Below, piece by piece: positions 17,756 through 26,613 of a stretch of 64,000 nucleotides of DNA; the first letter of the stretch is position 1; the number at the start of each line of letters is the position of its first letter. A program made the translations under genes and the position numbers. This DNA comes from Actinomadura rudentiformis (GTDB lineage Bacteria > Actinomycetota > Actinomycetes > Streptosporangiales > Streptosporangiaceae), in NCBI RefSeq assembly GCF_008923185.1, contig NZ_WBMT01000002.1, forward strand, positions 1-64,000. Direction: 5' to 3'. The notes under the pieces are model-generated. The model made no database searches and was not told the origin of the DNA. It saw nothing but the letters and a program-made list of their open reading frames with translations.

Positions 17756-18361
17756 GTGATCAACGTGCTGCTCGCCGATGACCACCACATCGTGCGCGGC
17801 GCCCTCGCCGCACTGCTCGACCTGGAGCCGGACCTGACCGTGGTGGCGCAGGTCGACGCGGGCGACAAGGTGGTCCCCACCGCCCGCAAGTACCGCCCTG
17901 ACGTAGCCGTACTGGACGTCGACATGCCCGGCCTGGACGGTCTCGCCGCAGCCGCGGAGCTCCGCGCCGAGTTCCCCTCCTGCCGCGTCCTGATCCTCAC
18001 CGGCCACGGCAAGCCCGGGCACCTGCGTCGCGCACTGACCGCGCAGGTGAGCGGCTTCCTGCTGAAGACGGCTCCCCCGGACGAACTGGTGGCCGCCATC
18101 CGCGCCGTCGCCGAAGGCCGCCGGGTCCTCGATCCGAGTCTCGCCCTCACCGCCTGGGACGTCACCGACAACCCGCTCACCCCGCGCGAGACCGACGTCC
18201 TCAGATTGGCCGCGGAGGGCGCCGAGGCCCCCGAGATCGCCGAACGCCTCCATCTGACGGCCGGCACCGTCCGCAACTACCTGACCGCCGCCGTCACCAA
18301 GCTCAACGCCCGCAACCGCACCGACGCCGCCCGCATAGCCCGCGAAGCCGGCTGGATCTGA
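17756..18361 (+). CDS. LuxR/NarL-family response regulator (orphan)
   Basis: A 201-residue two-domain regulator. The receiver has the acidic pair in LLADDHH, the phospho-acceptor Asp in VAVLDVDMPGLDG, the T in LILTGHG and the Lys in LLKTAPP. The C-terminal HTH is NPLTPRETDVLRLAAEGAEAPEIAERL and so on. GTG 17756 is the natural start; the ATG at 17748 is out of frame. No clear ribosome site is seen, so it may be leaderless. It looks like the DesR branch, but no histidine kinase is adjacent. Confidence 0.9.
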   Translation: MINVLLADDHHIVRGALAALLDLEPDLTVVAQVDAGDKVVPTARKYRPDVAVLDVDMPGLDGLAAAAELRAEFPSCRVLILTGHGKPGHLRRALTAQVSGFLLKTAPPDELVAAIRAVAEGRRVLDPSLALTAWDVTDNPLTPRETDVLRLAAEGAEAPEIAERLHLTAGTVRNYLTAAVTKLNARNRTDAARIAREAGWI

Positions 18362-18507
18362 AACGCCTGAATCCCGAGCGTTCCCGAAAACAGGGCCTGA
18401 AGCGGTCAAATCGATCGATCCTTGACACGAACCCCCAGGTCCCAGCAACCCTCTAAACCAGCAGGCGGGCAGGAGACGCCGGCCACGGGGGCTCATCGGA
18501 GAGATCC

Positions 18508-19035
18508 ATGGACGTCGCGCTGCACGAACTCCACGTCGGCCAAGCCGACACGCTGGCGCAGCTCTACCGTGAAAACCGCTCGCACCTACAGAAGTGGGAG
18601 CCGGCACGCGATGACGCGTTCCTAGAACCCGACCACCAGCGCAAGCTCCTCGCTGAGGCCCAGCGACTCCGCGAAGAGGGCAGACGCTGGGCTGCGCTGA
18701 TCCACGAAGGTGACGAGTACGTCGGGTTCCTCGCGCTCAACCACATCGTGCGCGGCGCGTTGCAAAGCTGCCAACTGGGGTACTGGGTCGCGGAACGGCA
18801 TTGTGGCCGCGGGATCGCGTCCGGCGCCGTCGCGCTCGGTCTGGATGTGGCCTTCGGCATGCTGGGGCTGCACCGGGTGGAGGCTTCTGTGCGAACCGAC
18901 AATCCAGGCTCGGTCCGGGTCTTGCAAAAGAACGGTTTCCGCCGCATCGGCTTGGCCTTGTCACACGTCTTCCTGGACAGTTCCTGGCACGACCAATGGC
19001 TTTATGAACGGCACGAACCGGGTATCGCGCAGTGA
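18508..19035 (+). CDS. GNAT N-acetyltransferase, RimJ/RimL type
   Basis: A 175-residue acetyltransferase resembling the ribosomal-protein N-acetyltransferases. Signature parts are WAALIHEGDEYVGFLALNHI, LGYWVAERHCGRGIASGAV with the acetyl-CoA loop, and the closing DNPGSVRVLQKNGFRRIG. The last residues (HDQWLYERHEP) also fit. GGAGAG lies 5 bases before ATG 18508. From this gene to about 29 kb the DNA looks less GC-rich than the neighbouring regions. Substrate unknown. Confidence 0.9.
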   Translation: MDVALHELHVGQADTLAQLYRENRSHLQKWEPARDDAFLEPDHQRKLLAEAQRLREEGRRWAALIHEGDEYVGFLALNHIVRGALQSCQLGYWVAERHCGRGIASGAVALGLDVAFGMLGLHRVEASVRTDNPGSVRVLQKNGFRRIGLALSHVFLDSSWHDQWLYERHEPGIAQ

Positions 19036-19267
19036 CAGCGATCTTTGTTCGGCGCGTTCCCGCGCGCCGCCGGTCGGGCCCGTGTACCTTGACGTGCGGT
19101 GGACCCTAGCCCTTACGACCAAGGGAATCAAGGCTCGACACGGGGTCGCCGCCAGTCCTTGAAACCGCAGGCCCGTGCCCCGGCGACTCCTCCGTCACCG
19201 CATGGGTCTTGCTCGCTTCCGGGGACCGCAATTCAACCGATGTGTGGTGGAGGGAATCGCAGACACG

Positions 19268-20926
19268 ATGACCACTACCATGGTATTTCGCCCTCCACTG
19301 GAATCACCTAACGATCCTGCCTGGCAGCGCGACTACAAGCTGTTGTGGGGTGGTAGCGCTATTTCGATGCTCGGCGGTATGGGCGCGACCCTGACCGGGC
19401 CTTTGGTGGGCCTTGCTCTCTCAGGTTCGGCCGTCGCGACGGGCTGGATCGTGGCGGCGGGTACGTTGCCCCATCTCCTTCTCCAAATACCCGCGGGAAT
19501 CGTGGCTGATCGGCTGGATCGCAGATGGACCATGCTGGTGAGCCAGATCGTGCGTGGAATGGTGGCGGCCACGGCGGGGGCGCTCCTGTTCGTGGACGAA
19601 CTCTCGATCCCCCTGCTTCTCCTCTCGGTGGCCATCAGCGGCATCTGCGTCACATTCCACGGTGTGGCCGAGGTGGGTGTCGTTCCAATGATCGTTCCAC
19701 GGAGTCGGCTTCCGCAGGCCATGGCGACGAACGAAGCGCGCAACCATCTGGCCCTGTTGCTCGGGCGTCCGCTGAGCGGCCTGATCTACGGCCTGGATCG
19801 GGCCTTGCCGTTCGCGGCCGAGTCCTTCTCGTGCCTGGTCTCCGCTGTGACCATCGCGCTGATTCGGACCAAGCGCCTCCGGCCGACCTTGCTCCGGCCC
19901 CAGAAGAACGCGCAGGACCGCGCCGGCCGGACCGGCACCGCCCGCTCATTGATCAACGAGATGGGCGGGGGGTTAAGGTGGCTCTGGGAAGTCCGCTTCC
20001 TCCGAACAGCGATGCTCGTCTGCGTCGTGACCAATTTCCTTTTTCAGGCGATCATCTTGCTGTTGGTCGTCGCCTCGAAAGAGCGAGGCCTGTCCACACT
20101 CGTGATCGGTGTCCTTCTCGCGGCTCCAGGGCTCGGCGGACTCGTGGGGACTCTGGTGGCCCCGGCCTCGTTGAAACGCGTCAAGCCCACGACCGTGGTC
20201 AGGGCATGTGTCTGGGTTTGGTTCGGTCTCACCGGCGCCATCGCCCTGTCCTCGGATCCCCTCGTGTGGTTCGTCGCCTGGGCCGGTGTCGGCTTCATGG
20301 GCGCGCATATGAATGTCACGATCGCCACGCATCAGGCCATGACGGCTCCACCGGAACTTCTCGGCCGGGTGACGAGCGCCAACCGGTTCCTGTCGCTTGG
20401 AGCCGTCCCTCTCGGCACGATCTGCGCGGGTTATGGCATCTCGGTCATGGGCCCGTCCTACGCCTCGCTGGTCGTCTGCGCTGTGATCGGCGCGCTGGCC
20501 GTCGCCATCACAGCGCGCCGCCGGTCACTTCCGCCCCTGTCACTGCGGGCTCTACAACCCGAACTCGCCTCGACCGACGATCACCCTGACGTTCCTGTGG
20601 ACTGGAACAGGGTCGTGCCGGGAGAGGTCATCCGGGAGCCATCTGGGGACGAGCAGATCCCGATCGGTCACACTTTCGTCCCCGCCGACCGCCTCCGCCA
20701 GAACAGCCACGATCTCCTGCCCGACCGGGTGCTCGGCCGAACCGTTGACGGAGCGCCGGGCAGGCCCGCAGGTGCGCCGTCCGCACCGATCCCCGTTCCC
20801 GTGGTCTCGGGGGCGGGTCCGGACGGAAACACCTGCACGCTCAGCAAGCGAAGCGACGAGCGCACCGCATTTTCCATCTCGTCAGCGTCACCGAGCGGGG
20901 CGGCCAACGAACTCGCATGCCCATAG
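19268..20926 (+). CDS. MFS transporter (efflux-type)
   Basis: A ~552-residue major-facilitator protein with 12 likely membrane helices. The early part (LLWGGSAISMLGGMGATLTGPLVGLAL) and the loop IVADRLDRRWTMLVSQIVRG are typical of enterobactin-exporter-like/drug-type permeases (MFS_3). The transport core ends near residue 420; then comes a ~130-residue soluble tail rich in Asp, Pro and Arg. That tail is read through DNA that also encodes, antisense, the C-terminus of the next gene: the two overlap by 259 bases. GTG 19247 with GGAGGG nearby is an alternative start. Substrate unknown. Confidence 0.85.
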   Translation: MTTTMVFRPPLESPNDPAWQRDYKLLWGGSAISMLGGMGATLTGPLVGLALSGSAVATGWIVAAGTLPHLLLQIPAGIVADRLDRRWTMLVSQIVRGMVAATAGALLFVDELSIPLLLLSVAISGICVTFHGVAEVGVVPMIVPRSRLPQAMATNEARNHLALLLGRPLSGLIYGLDRALPFAAESFSCLVSAVTIALIRTKRLRPTLLRPQKNAQDRAGRTGTARSLINEMGGGLRWLWEVRFLRTAMLVCVVTNFLFQAIILLLVVASKERGLSTLVIGVLLAAPGLGGLVGTLVAPASLKRVKPTTVVRACVWVWFGLTGAIALSSDPLVWFVAWAGVGFMGAHMNVTIATHQAMTAPPELLGRVTSANRFLSLGAVPLGTICAGYGISVMGPSYASLVVCAVIGALAVAITARRRSLPPLSLRALQPELASTDDHPDVPVDWNRVVPGEVIREPSGDEQIPIGHTFVPADRLRQNSHDLLPDRVLGRTVDGAPGRPAGAPSAPIPVPVVSGAGPDGNTCTLSKRSDERTAFSISSASPSGAANELACP

Positions 20927-21330
20927 GCGCGGCTCACGTCGGACCGCAACTGGTCGGCGGCGGGGCGAGCTTCTTCTCCAATCAATATCCAGAGCGCCTC
21001 GATGGCGACGATCGCGTCCAGGTACTCCACCCGGGCCCGGTTGACCACGGCTTTCAAATCGTCGTTGTCCATCCTGGCGAGCCCATGCTCGACGCCGCGC
21101 ATGCCCATGCAGACCCGCACGGTGACGGCGAGACGGAGCACCGCGGACCTAGTTTCGTCGAGCGCACCGCGAAGGCGCAGCTCACGAGCGGTGACCTGCT
21201 TGAATTCCCGGGCATCACGCTTGCGGCGGAGCTCGTGAGTCGCGCGCCGACCCTCACCCAGTATCTGCCAGCCCGCACTGAGAGCGAGCGTGAGGCCACT
21301 CGCCAGCGCCACCCATGCGGTGTCCTGCAT
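20668..21330 (-). CDS. Membrane-anchored helical protein of the Fxs block, unknown function
   Basis: About 220 residues. One N-terminal membrane helix (AWVALASGLTLALSAGWQIL) is followed by a basic helical segment (RRATHELRRKRDAREFKQV) and mostly alpha-helical sequence, ending in a basic tail (SGRRSWLFWRRRSAGTKV). I do not recognise a family. It lies 45 bases after the nSTAND/TPR ATPase gene on the same strand, so the two are probably one operon. GTG 21357 is an alternative start. The 3' half is antisense to the MFS tail. It could be a membrane partner of the ATPase, which is inference only. Confidence 0.65.
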   Translation of the reverse strand: MQDTAWVALASGLTLALSAGWQILGEGRRATHELRRKRDAREFKQVTARELRLRGALDETRSAVLRLAVTVRVCMGMRGVEHGLARMDNDDLKAVVNRARVEYLDAIVAIEALWILIGEEARPAADQLRSDVSRAYGHASSLAAPLGDADEMENAVRSSLRLLSVQVFPSGPAPETTGTGIGADGAPAGLPGAPSTVRPSTRSGRRSWLFWRRRSAGTKV

Positions 21331-21375
21331 CCCGCCAGGATGATTCGGGTCTCCCACGCAATACAGTGACCACTG

Positions 21376-23385
21376 TCACATTTCACTCAGGAGTCTCAGA
21401 GCCGCTGCTTTCTGATGCGGAGGGAGCGGCGGATCACTGGCCTTCACTGCTCGGGACGCGAGTTCGGTGGCCGCGCCGACATCGCCGGTGAGCCGTTGTA
21501 CCCGCGCGACGCGAAAGAGCAGCGAGCCGTCGTCGGTGGCTTCGGCATCGATCTCCTTGAGCTCTTGCCTGGCCGCCTCCACACGCGAGAGTGTGGCCAG
21601 AGCCAGTGCTCGCGCCGCTCGCGTGGACGGACGGGGACGCCGTTCAATCCGATCGAGGTCACGAAGAGCCGATTCGGCGTCACCCAGATCGGCGAGTATC
21701 TCTCCTCTGGCTCGTAGCGCTTCGGCAGTGTCGCCCTCCCGGGTGAGCACACTGCCAAGGACAGCCAGTGCCGTCTGCGGCTGACCGGCGATCCACAAAG
21801 CCTGCCCGAGCTCCGTCTGGAGCATTGAATCGTTGGGGATGCGCCTGACTGCCGCTTTCAGGTTCTCGACCGCCGCGCCGCGGTCTCCCAGGTCGAGCTT
21901 GAGCATGCCGACGGCAGCCAGCAACCATCCCACGTTCTCACTGGCCTGGAGCGTCTCGTACATTGCCGCCGCAGCGCTGTAGTGCTGGGTGGCCGCTTCA
22001 AGCTGACCGCGCTGGAGAGCGACGTTACCGAGGAAAGACTCCGCCTCGGCTCGTTCACGCATGTCACTCGCGCCATATGCGCGTACTGCCTCTTTGACGT
22101 GTCGCTCAGCGAGATCAGGCTCATCTGTTGACAGAGCCACCTCGGCGGCGCGCAGGAGAGCAGCGGGTTCAGAGCGCCGTACGGTCCAGCGCGCCTCACC
22201 AAGCCGCCAAATGGGCTCGATCAGCCGTGGATGCTGGAGTTCGTATGAGCGGGCACCAGCCCTGCGTTTGATCAGATGCTGGTCTTCCATTGCCCGGATC
22301 ACCGAATCCGCAAGGGACAGGTGTGCGGACCCGGCTCCGCCGAGCAGATTCCGCAGCCAGGCCGACAACTTGTCCGGGCGTACCCCATGGTCGGATGCCA
22401 CCGCTGTGAGCGTCTGATGGCAGAAGTCGGCGAGCGCCCGGTCGCTGTCGGGAAGCAGCCCGACAGAGACGACGGCGGTGTCGTCCGCCAGGTCCTCCCA
22501 CATCCTGCGGCACACGGCTTGCAGGAGGACTGGTTCGACCGAGGTTCCGGCCTCCTCCATTCTGGCTGCAGAGGATTCGGTGAAGCGCCAGCGATCCGAT
22601 GTGACCGGCCCAGCTGCCAGGTCGTCCACCAGGTGAACAGCGGCATCCGGGTCGAAGGTCCGTCCAGTCGCCTCAAGCGGGCCTGTCACAGCCGCCCGCG
22701 CACGTTGGCGATCGAACGGCCGGAGCACGTACGGGTCACTTCTCTCTGGCACCAACTCCTCGGCGACCTGCATGACCTCGTCGAGGTGATTCTCACGTAC
22801 GGCCATCAGCAGGTGAGTTCGCGGCCGCTCCTTCATGGCCTCCTTCAACTCTTCGAGGAAGCGAACGCGATGCCGTGAGCCGGCGGCGTGGAAGAGCCGC
22901 TCAGTCTGGTCGATGGCGACCAGCATCGGAAGCCGCCGGCCATATCGGTCGGTCAGCTCCCGGCGGTGCAGGAACCGGGCGATCGACAACATCGAAACCC
23001 GGGTGAGTGTCTGTTGCGGCCACCAAGATGCCAGAAGCGCAAGCGTGTAGGGATTCTGCTCCGGTACGGCGGCCATCGGGAAGGTCGAACCATGGGACAC
23101 ACGCCCGACAGGGAGCACGTTTGCGGGCTCTGACGCCAGGGCTGGCACCACACCCGCCCGGAGCAGCGAGGTCTTGCCTGCGCCAGGTGCGCCCGACAGG
23201 ATGGTCAGCCTGCTGGTCAGCCATGCGTCAGCGACCGCACGCGCCTCGTCCTCTCGCCCGAAAAAGAACCTTTGGTCAGCTTCCGTGAAAGGCCGCCGTC
23301 CCACGTAGGGGCCCGACCACGCACCGGGCGGACTGCCGACGACGCTCCTGGCATCGGCCTCGCCACGCGAAAGCCCCTCATTCAC
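21376..23385 (-). CDS. nSTAND-type NTPase with TPR repeats
   Basis: A 669-residue protein. The N-terminus has the nSTAND1 opening (PYVGRRPFTEADQRFFFGRE) followed by Walker A GAPGAGKTS (Lys71) and the Walker-B-like LVAIDQTERLFHA. A winged-helix-like section (~residues 330-400) leads to about 250 residues of TPRs (AESFLGNVALQRGQLEAATQHY and similar). STAND NTPases are switch proteins of signalling and bacterial conflict systems; nSTAND1 often accompanies effector or protease domains, which this one lacks. GTG 23385 has AAAGGG five bases upstream; a nearby ATG is out of frame. It lies downstream of the FxsA-like peptide gene on the same strand. Confidence 0.85.
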   Translation of the reverse strand: MNEGLSRGEADARSVVGSPPGAWSGPYVGRRPFTEADQRFFFGREDEARAVADAWLTSRLTILSGAPGAGKTSLLRAGVVPALASEPANVLPVGRVSHGSTFPMAAVPEQNPYTLALLASWWPQQTLTRVSMLSIARFLHRRELTDRYGRRLPMLVAIDQTERLFHAAGSRHRVRFLEELKEAMKERPRTHLLMAVRENHLDEVMQVAEELVPERSDPYVLRPFDRQRARAAVTGPLEATGRTFDPDAAVHLVDDLAAGPVTSDRWRFTESSAARMEEAGTSVEPVLLQAVCRRMWEDLADDTAVVSVGLLPDSDRALADFCHQTLTAVASDHGVRPDKLSAWLRNLLGGAGSAHLSLADSVIRAMEDQHLIKRRAGARSYELQHPRLIEPIWRLGEARWTVRRSEPAALLRAAEVALSTDEPDLAERHVKEAVRAYGASDMRERAEAESFLGNVALQRGQLEAATQHYSAAAAMYETLQASENVGWLLAAVGMLKLDLGDRGAAVENLKAAVRRIPNDSMLQTELGQALWIAGQPQTALAVLGSVLTREGDTAEALRARGEILADLGDAESALRDLDRIERRPRPSTRAARALALATLSRVEAARQELKEIDAEATDDGSLLFRVARVQRLTGDVGAATELASRAVKASDPPLPPHQKAAALRLLSEM

Positions 23386-23526
23386 GATGGCCCTTTCATC
23401 GTCAGGCCATCAAATGCTACGGCAACACACAACGCCCGGTGAATGGATCGCCGAAATCCGGACGGGGCGGAAAGTGGTTTCATGGCGGTCGCCCCTTCAC
23501 GGTCGGCTCAGCTCAACACGACCGGC

Positions 23527-23715
23527 TCACTGCCTCAGTGTGGTACTGGCGTTCTGATTCGGTGGGGGGGCAGCGTTGAACCTGGCGATACCCTCCTCGC
23601 CCAGCGACTCGGTGATCTCGCACAACTCTTGCACCAGCACGATCCTGTCCAGATCGCCCAAGGCGAACCCGGACAGGTCCGGGATGACGCCGCCGAGCCC
23701 GACTTCTTCGTGCAT
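23527..23715 (-). CDS. FxsA-like RiPP precursor peptide (variant core)
   Basis: A 62-residue peptide. The leader (IPDLSGFALGDLDRI, then LVQELCEITESLGEEGIARF) resembles the precursor of FxSxx-COOH systems. In that family the C-terminus is Phe-x-Ser-x-x, the substrate of FxsB, which crosslinks Phe to the Ser beta-carbon. Here the corresponding place reads Phe46-Asn-Ala48-Ala and is followed by 13 extra residues (PPPNQNASTTLRQ). GGAGG six bases before ATG 23715 strongly supports the start. A run of seven G/C (23564-23570) falls in the Pro stretch; neither a one-base loss nor gain there gives an FxSxx end. It is divergent from the FxsT-like gene, with FxsB 4 kb away. Confidence 0.7.
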   Translation of the reverse strand: MHEEVGLGGVIPDLSGFALGDLDRIVLVQELCEITESLGEEGIARFNAAPPPNQNASTTLRQ

Positions 23716-24063
23716 ACCGGTCCTCCACTCGGCGTCCGCCGACCTCAAGTACGGGTCTTCCCGCTCCCCGACCGGCGAACCTGTCCAGATCGCGCCAGAG
23801 ACCTATCAACGAGATAGGCGGACGATCCCATCAATAGGCAGAAATACCATCAATCTTCGGATAACTCAATTACGGACGGTCCATAAATTACCTCTATTAC
23901 ACCCGCAACAGCGGGTTCATCTCATTCGAGCACAGAGATCATTACATGGTTGATCTTATGTGTTGACGATCGTTGTCACGTGATGCTGGCATTGCCGGTT
24001 TCGCGACATAAGATGTCGCGCAGGGGGGTCGGCCGACCGAATGACGCGAAGGCGGTACGCGTG
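23716..24063. promoter_or_regulatory. AT-richer divergent control region of the Fxs block
   Basis: This 348-base stretch separates the FxsA-like peptide from the FxsT-like gene and is clearly poorer in GC than its surroundings. It holds a perfect inverted repeat with 8-base arms (cgcgacat at 24002, atgtcgcg at 24013, 3-base loop) and a 12-base palindrome (ggtcggccgacc, 24027-24038), both just before the FxsT start. A TTGACG at about 23956-23961 is a possible -35. No convincing gene lies inside. Confidence 0.6.
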
Positions 24064-26607
24064 ATGAATTCACCACCTCCACGAGGATCGCCCGGCCGAG
24101 CGCCCGAGGTATGGGAGAACGTCCCGCCACGCAACCGGAACTTCACCGGACGCGAGGAACTTCTCGCCAAGCTCCGCGCGAGCATCACCGGGGACGTCAC
24201 TGCCGTCGTCTCGCGGGTCGAGGCGCACGCACTGCACGGACTGGGAGGCGTCGGCAAGACCCAGATGGTGGTCGAATACGCCTGGCGGTACCGGGCGGAA
24301 TATGACCTGGTCTGGTGGATCCCATCCGACCAGCCCATCCTGGTGCGCTCATCGTTGGCGGGGCTGGCTCCGTACCTCGGCCTGCCCCCGGCGACCACGA
24401 CGGGTATCGAGGACGCCGCCAGAGCGGTGCTGAGCGCGCTACGCCGGGGCGAGCCCTATGCCAACTGGCTACTGATCTTCGACAACGCCGACCAACCGGA
24501 AGACATCAAGGAAACCATCCCCGACGGCGGCCCCGGACATGTGCTGATCACCTCGCGTAATCCTCGATGGCAGACCGAGGCGAACGCGATCCCGATCGAC
24601 GTCTTCTCCCGCACCGAGAGTGTGCAGTTCCTGTGCAAGCGCGTCCGCGGGATCGACTCCAAGGAGGCTGACGCGCTGGCCGAGGCCCTGGGCGACCTGC
24701 CACTCGCCCTGGAGCAGGCGGGCGCGTTGCAGGCCGAGACAGGCATGACCGTGGAGGAGTACCTCCGCCTCCTCAAAGAACGAACAGGGCAGCTGCTGGC
24801 GGAGGGCAAGCCGACCGAATATCCGGACTCGATGACCGCAGCCTGGGGGCTGTCGGTGACCAGCCTGAAGGAAAAGCTGCCCGAAGCGATCGAGCTACTC
24901 CGGTGCTGTGCGTATTTCGGGCCCGAGCCCATTCCTCGCGCCGTCTTCAACACTGCGCCTGCCGGGATCGCACCAGAGCTGGCCTCCCTGTTGCGCGACC
25001 CCATTCGGCGCAGCCGCGCCATCGGTGAGCTTGGCCGTTTCGCTCTCGCTCGCGTCGACGCACCTGGCCGGACCATCCAGGTGCACCGCCTCATCCAGGC
25101 GCTGGTCCGTGACGGACTCTCACCGAGCGAGCAAGAGCGCTGCCGGTCCGACGTGCACCAGATCCTGGTGGCGACCACTCCTGACAGTCCTGACAACACG
25201 GCCAACTGGGCGCGCTATGCGAGCCTGCTCGCCCACGTGGCACCCTCCGCCCTGGCCCAAAACCGTGACGGCTCCGTCCGTGCGCTCGCCCTGAACTTCG
25301 TTCGTTACCTCTACATCTCCGGCGACTACCGGTCCGCGCTCGTCTTCGTCGAACAGTTCGAGGAGCGGTGGACGGCCGACTCGGGTCCTGACGACCTCGA
25401 CGTACTACAAGCACGCGTACAGCGCGGGATCATCATGCGGGAGCTGGGCCGCTACAACGAGGCCTATGAGATCGACAAGGCCACCGCCGACCATATGGAC
25501 GCGATGACCCAAGGCGGTGAGGCGTTCAGAGACGCTCGACTGATCGTCCTCAACAGCTTCGGGGCCGATCTGCGGGCGAGAGGTGACTTCATCGCTGCTC
25601 GCGAGCACGATGAGGAATCTGTGCGGCGGCACGAAGAGGCATACGGTCCCGACGAGCGACGCACACTGCGTGCCGTCAACAACCTCGCACTCGACTATGG
25701 CCTGGTCAGTCTCTACAACGAGGCCCGCGACGCGCACGGACGCAGCTACCAGGGCCTGGCCCCCGGCGGGCGCGGGGTCGGCCGCGCCGACGTCCTGAGC
25801 TCATGGAGCGGACTCGCCCGTGCCGTCCGGCTCTGCGGGGTCTACAGGGAAGCCTGCGATCTGGGTGAGGAGGCGCACGGCTTCGGTGTGGACGAGCTGG
25901 GCGCCGAGCACCCGTGGACGCTTCGTACCGCCAAGGACCTGGCGATCGCCCTCCGGCGAGCAGGAGACTACGACCGGGCGCTTGAGCTGGCCCTGGAGGT
26001 CCATGCTCGCTACCTGCGGCTCTTCGGTCCCAATCAGCCGGACTCGCTCGCCTCCGCCATGTGCCTGGCGAACATTCAGCGCTCGATGGGGCAGATCGAC
26101 GAGGCTTTCGAACTTGCCTCCGAGACTCTCAAGCTCTATCCGGCCATGTACGGATCAGACCATCCGTACTACCACGGCTGCGCTGGGAATCTCGCGCTGC
26201 TACACCGAGTCCGCGGCGAAGCGGCGGAGGCACGCCGGCTCAACGAAAGGGCGTTGGCCGGGCTTGAGGCCAAGCTGAAGCGCGACCACCATTATTCACT
26301 CACCGTCGCCACCAATCTCGCCAGCGACCTGGCCGCACTGGGTGATCTGGCGTCTGCCCGCCAACTGGGAGAAGGAACCCTGCGGCGGCTGCGTGTCGTG
26401 CTGGGCATGGATCACCCGATGGCGCTGGCCTGTGCGGCGAACCTCGCGGCGGACATGAAGGCGGACGGCGCGGAGGAAGAGGGAACGAAGCTCTTCGAGG
26501 ACACGCTTGACCGGTACGCACGCGTGCTCGCTCCGAATCACCCGGACGCGCTCGTCGCCCAAGAAGGCCGCCACCTCGACTGCGACTTCGACCCGCCCCC
26601 CATCTAG
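24064..26607 (+). CDS. fxsT: FxsT-like NB-ARC/TPR ATPase of an FxSxx-COOH system
   Basis: About 847 residues. It opens with VPPRNRNFTGREELLAKL, then the Walker A GLGGVGKTQ (Lys65) and Walker B LLIFDNAD, and the NB-ARC signature LPLALEQAGALQAE. From about residue 390 on it is TPR repeats (NNLALDYGLVSLYNEARD, CLANIQRSMGQIDEAFELA and similar). This is the layout of the tetratricopeptide protein of FxSxx-COOH loci (FxsT), here without the N-terminal TIR-like extension some members have. The start at 24064 has AAGGCGG eight bases upstream and leaves two inverted repeats outside the gene; earlier TTG/ATG codons are possible. Its role in the pathway is not established. Confidence 0.82.
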   Translation: MNSPPPRGSPGRAPEVWENVPPRNRNFTGREELLAKLRASITGDVTAVVSRVEAHALHGLGGVGKTQMVVEYAWRYRAEYDLVWWIPSDQPILVRSSLAGLAPYLGLPPATTTGIEDAARAVLSALRRGEPYANWLLIFDNADQPEDIKETIPDGGPGHVLITSRNPRWQTEANAIPIDVFSRTESVQFLCKRVRGIDSKEADALAEALGDLPLALEQAGALQAETGMTVEEYLRLLKERTGQLLAEGKPTEYPDSMTAAWGLSVTSLKEKLPEAIELLRCCAYFGPEPIPRAVFNTAPAGIAPELASLLRDPIRRSRAIGELGRFALARVDAPGRTIQVHRLIQALVRDGLSPSEQERCRSDVHQILVATTPDSPDNTANWARYASLLAHVAPSALAQNRDGSVRALALNFVRYLYISGDYRSALVFVEQFEERWTADSGPDDLDVLQARVQRGIIMRELGRYNEAYEIDKATADHMDAMTQGGEAFRDARLIVLNSFGADLRARGDFIAAREHDEESVRRHEEAYGPDERRTLRAVNNLALDYGLVSLYNEARDAHGRSYQGLAPGGRGVGRADVLSSWSGLARAVRLCGVYREACDLGEEAHGFGVDELGAEHPWTLRTAKDLAIALRRAGDYDRALELALEVHARYLRLFGPNQPDSLASAMCLANIQRSMGQIDEAFELASETLKLYPAMYGSDHPYYHGCAGNLALLHRVRGEAAEARRLNERALAGLEAKLKRDHHYSLTVATNLASDLAALGDLASARQLGEGTLRRLRVVLGMDHPMALACAANLAADMKADGAEEEGTKLFEDTLDRYARVLAPNHPDALVAQEGRHLDCDFDPPPI

Positions 26608-26613
26608 GCTCGG

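Noticed and set aside
18425..18507. Possible SAM-type riboswitch before the GNAT gene (cagcaaccct with GC-rich flanks)
   Set aside because: No kink-turn, pseudoknot or paired P1 could be made, and the downstream gene is not a methionine gene.
23564..23570. Sequencing-error frameshift in the G7 run hiding an FxSxx end
   Set aside because: Both one-base corrections were translated; they give ends TPVPH and VSRSC, neither of which is FxSxx.
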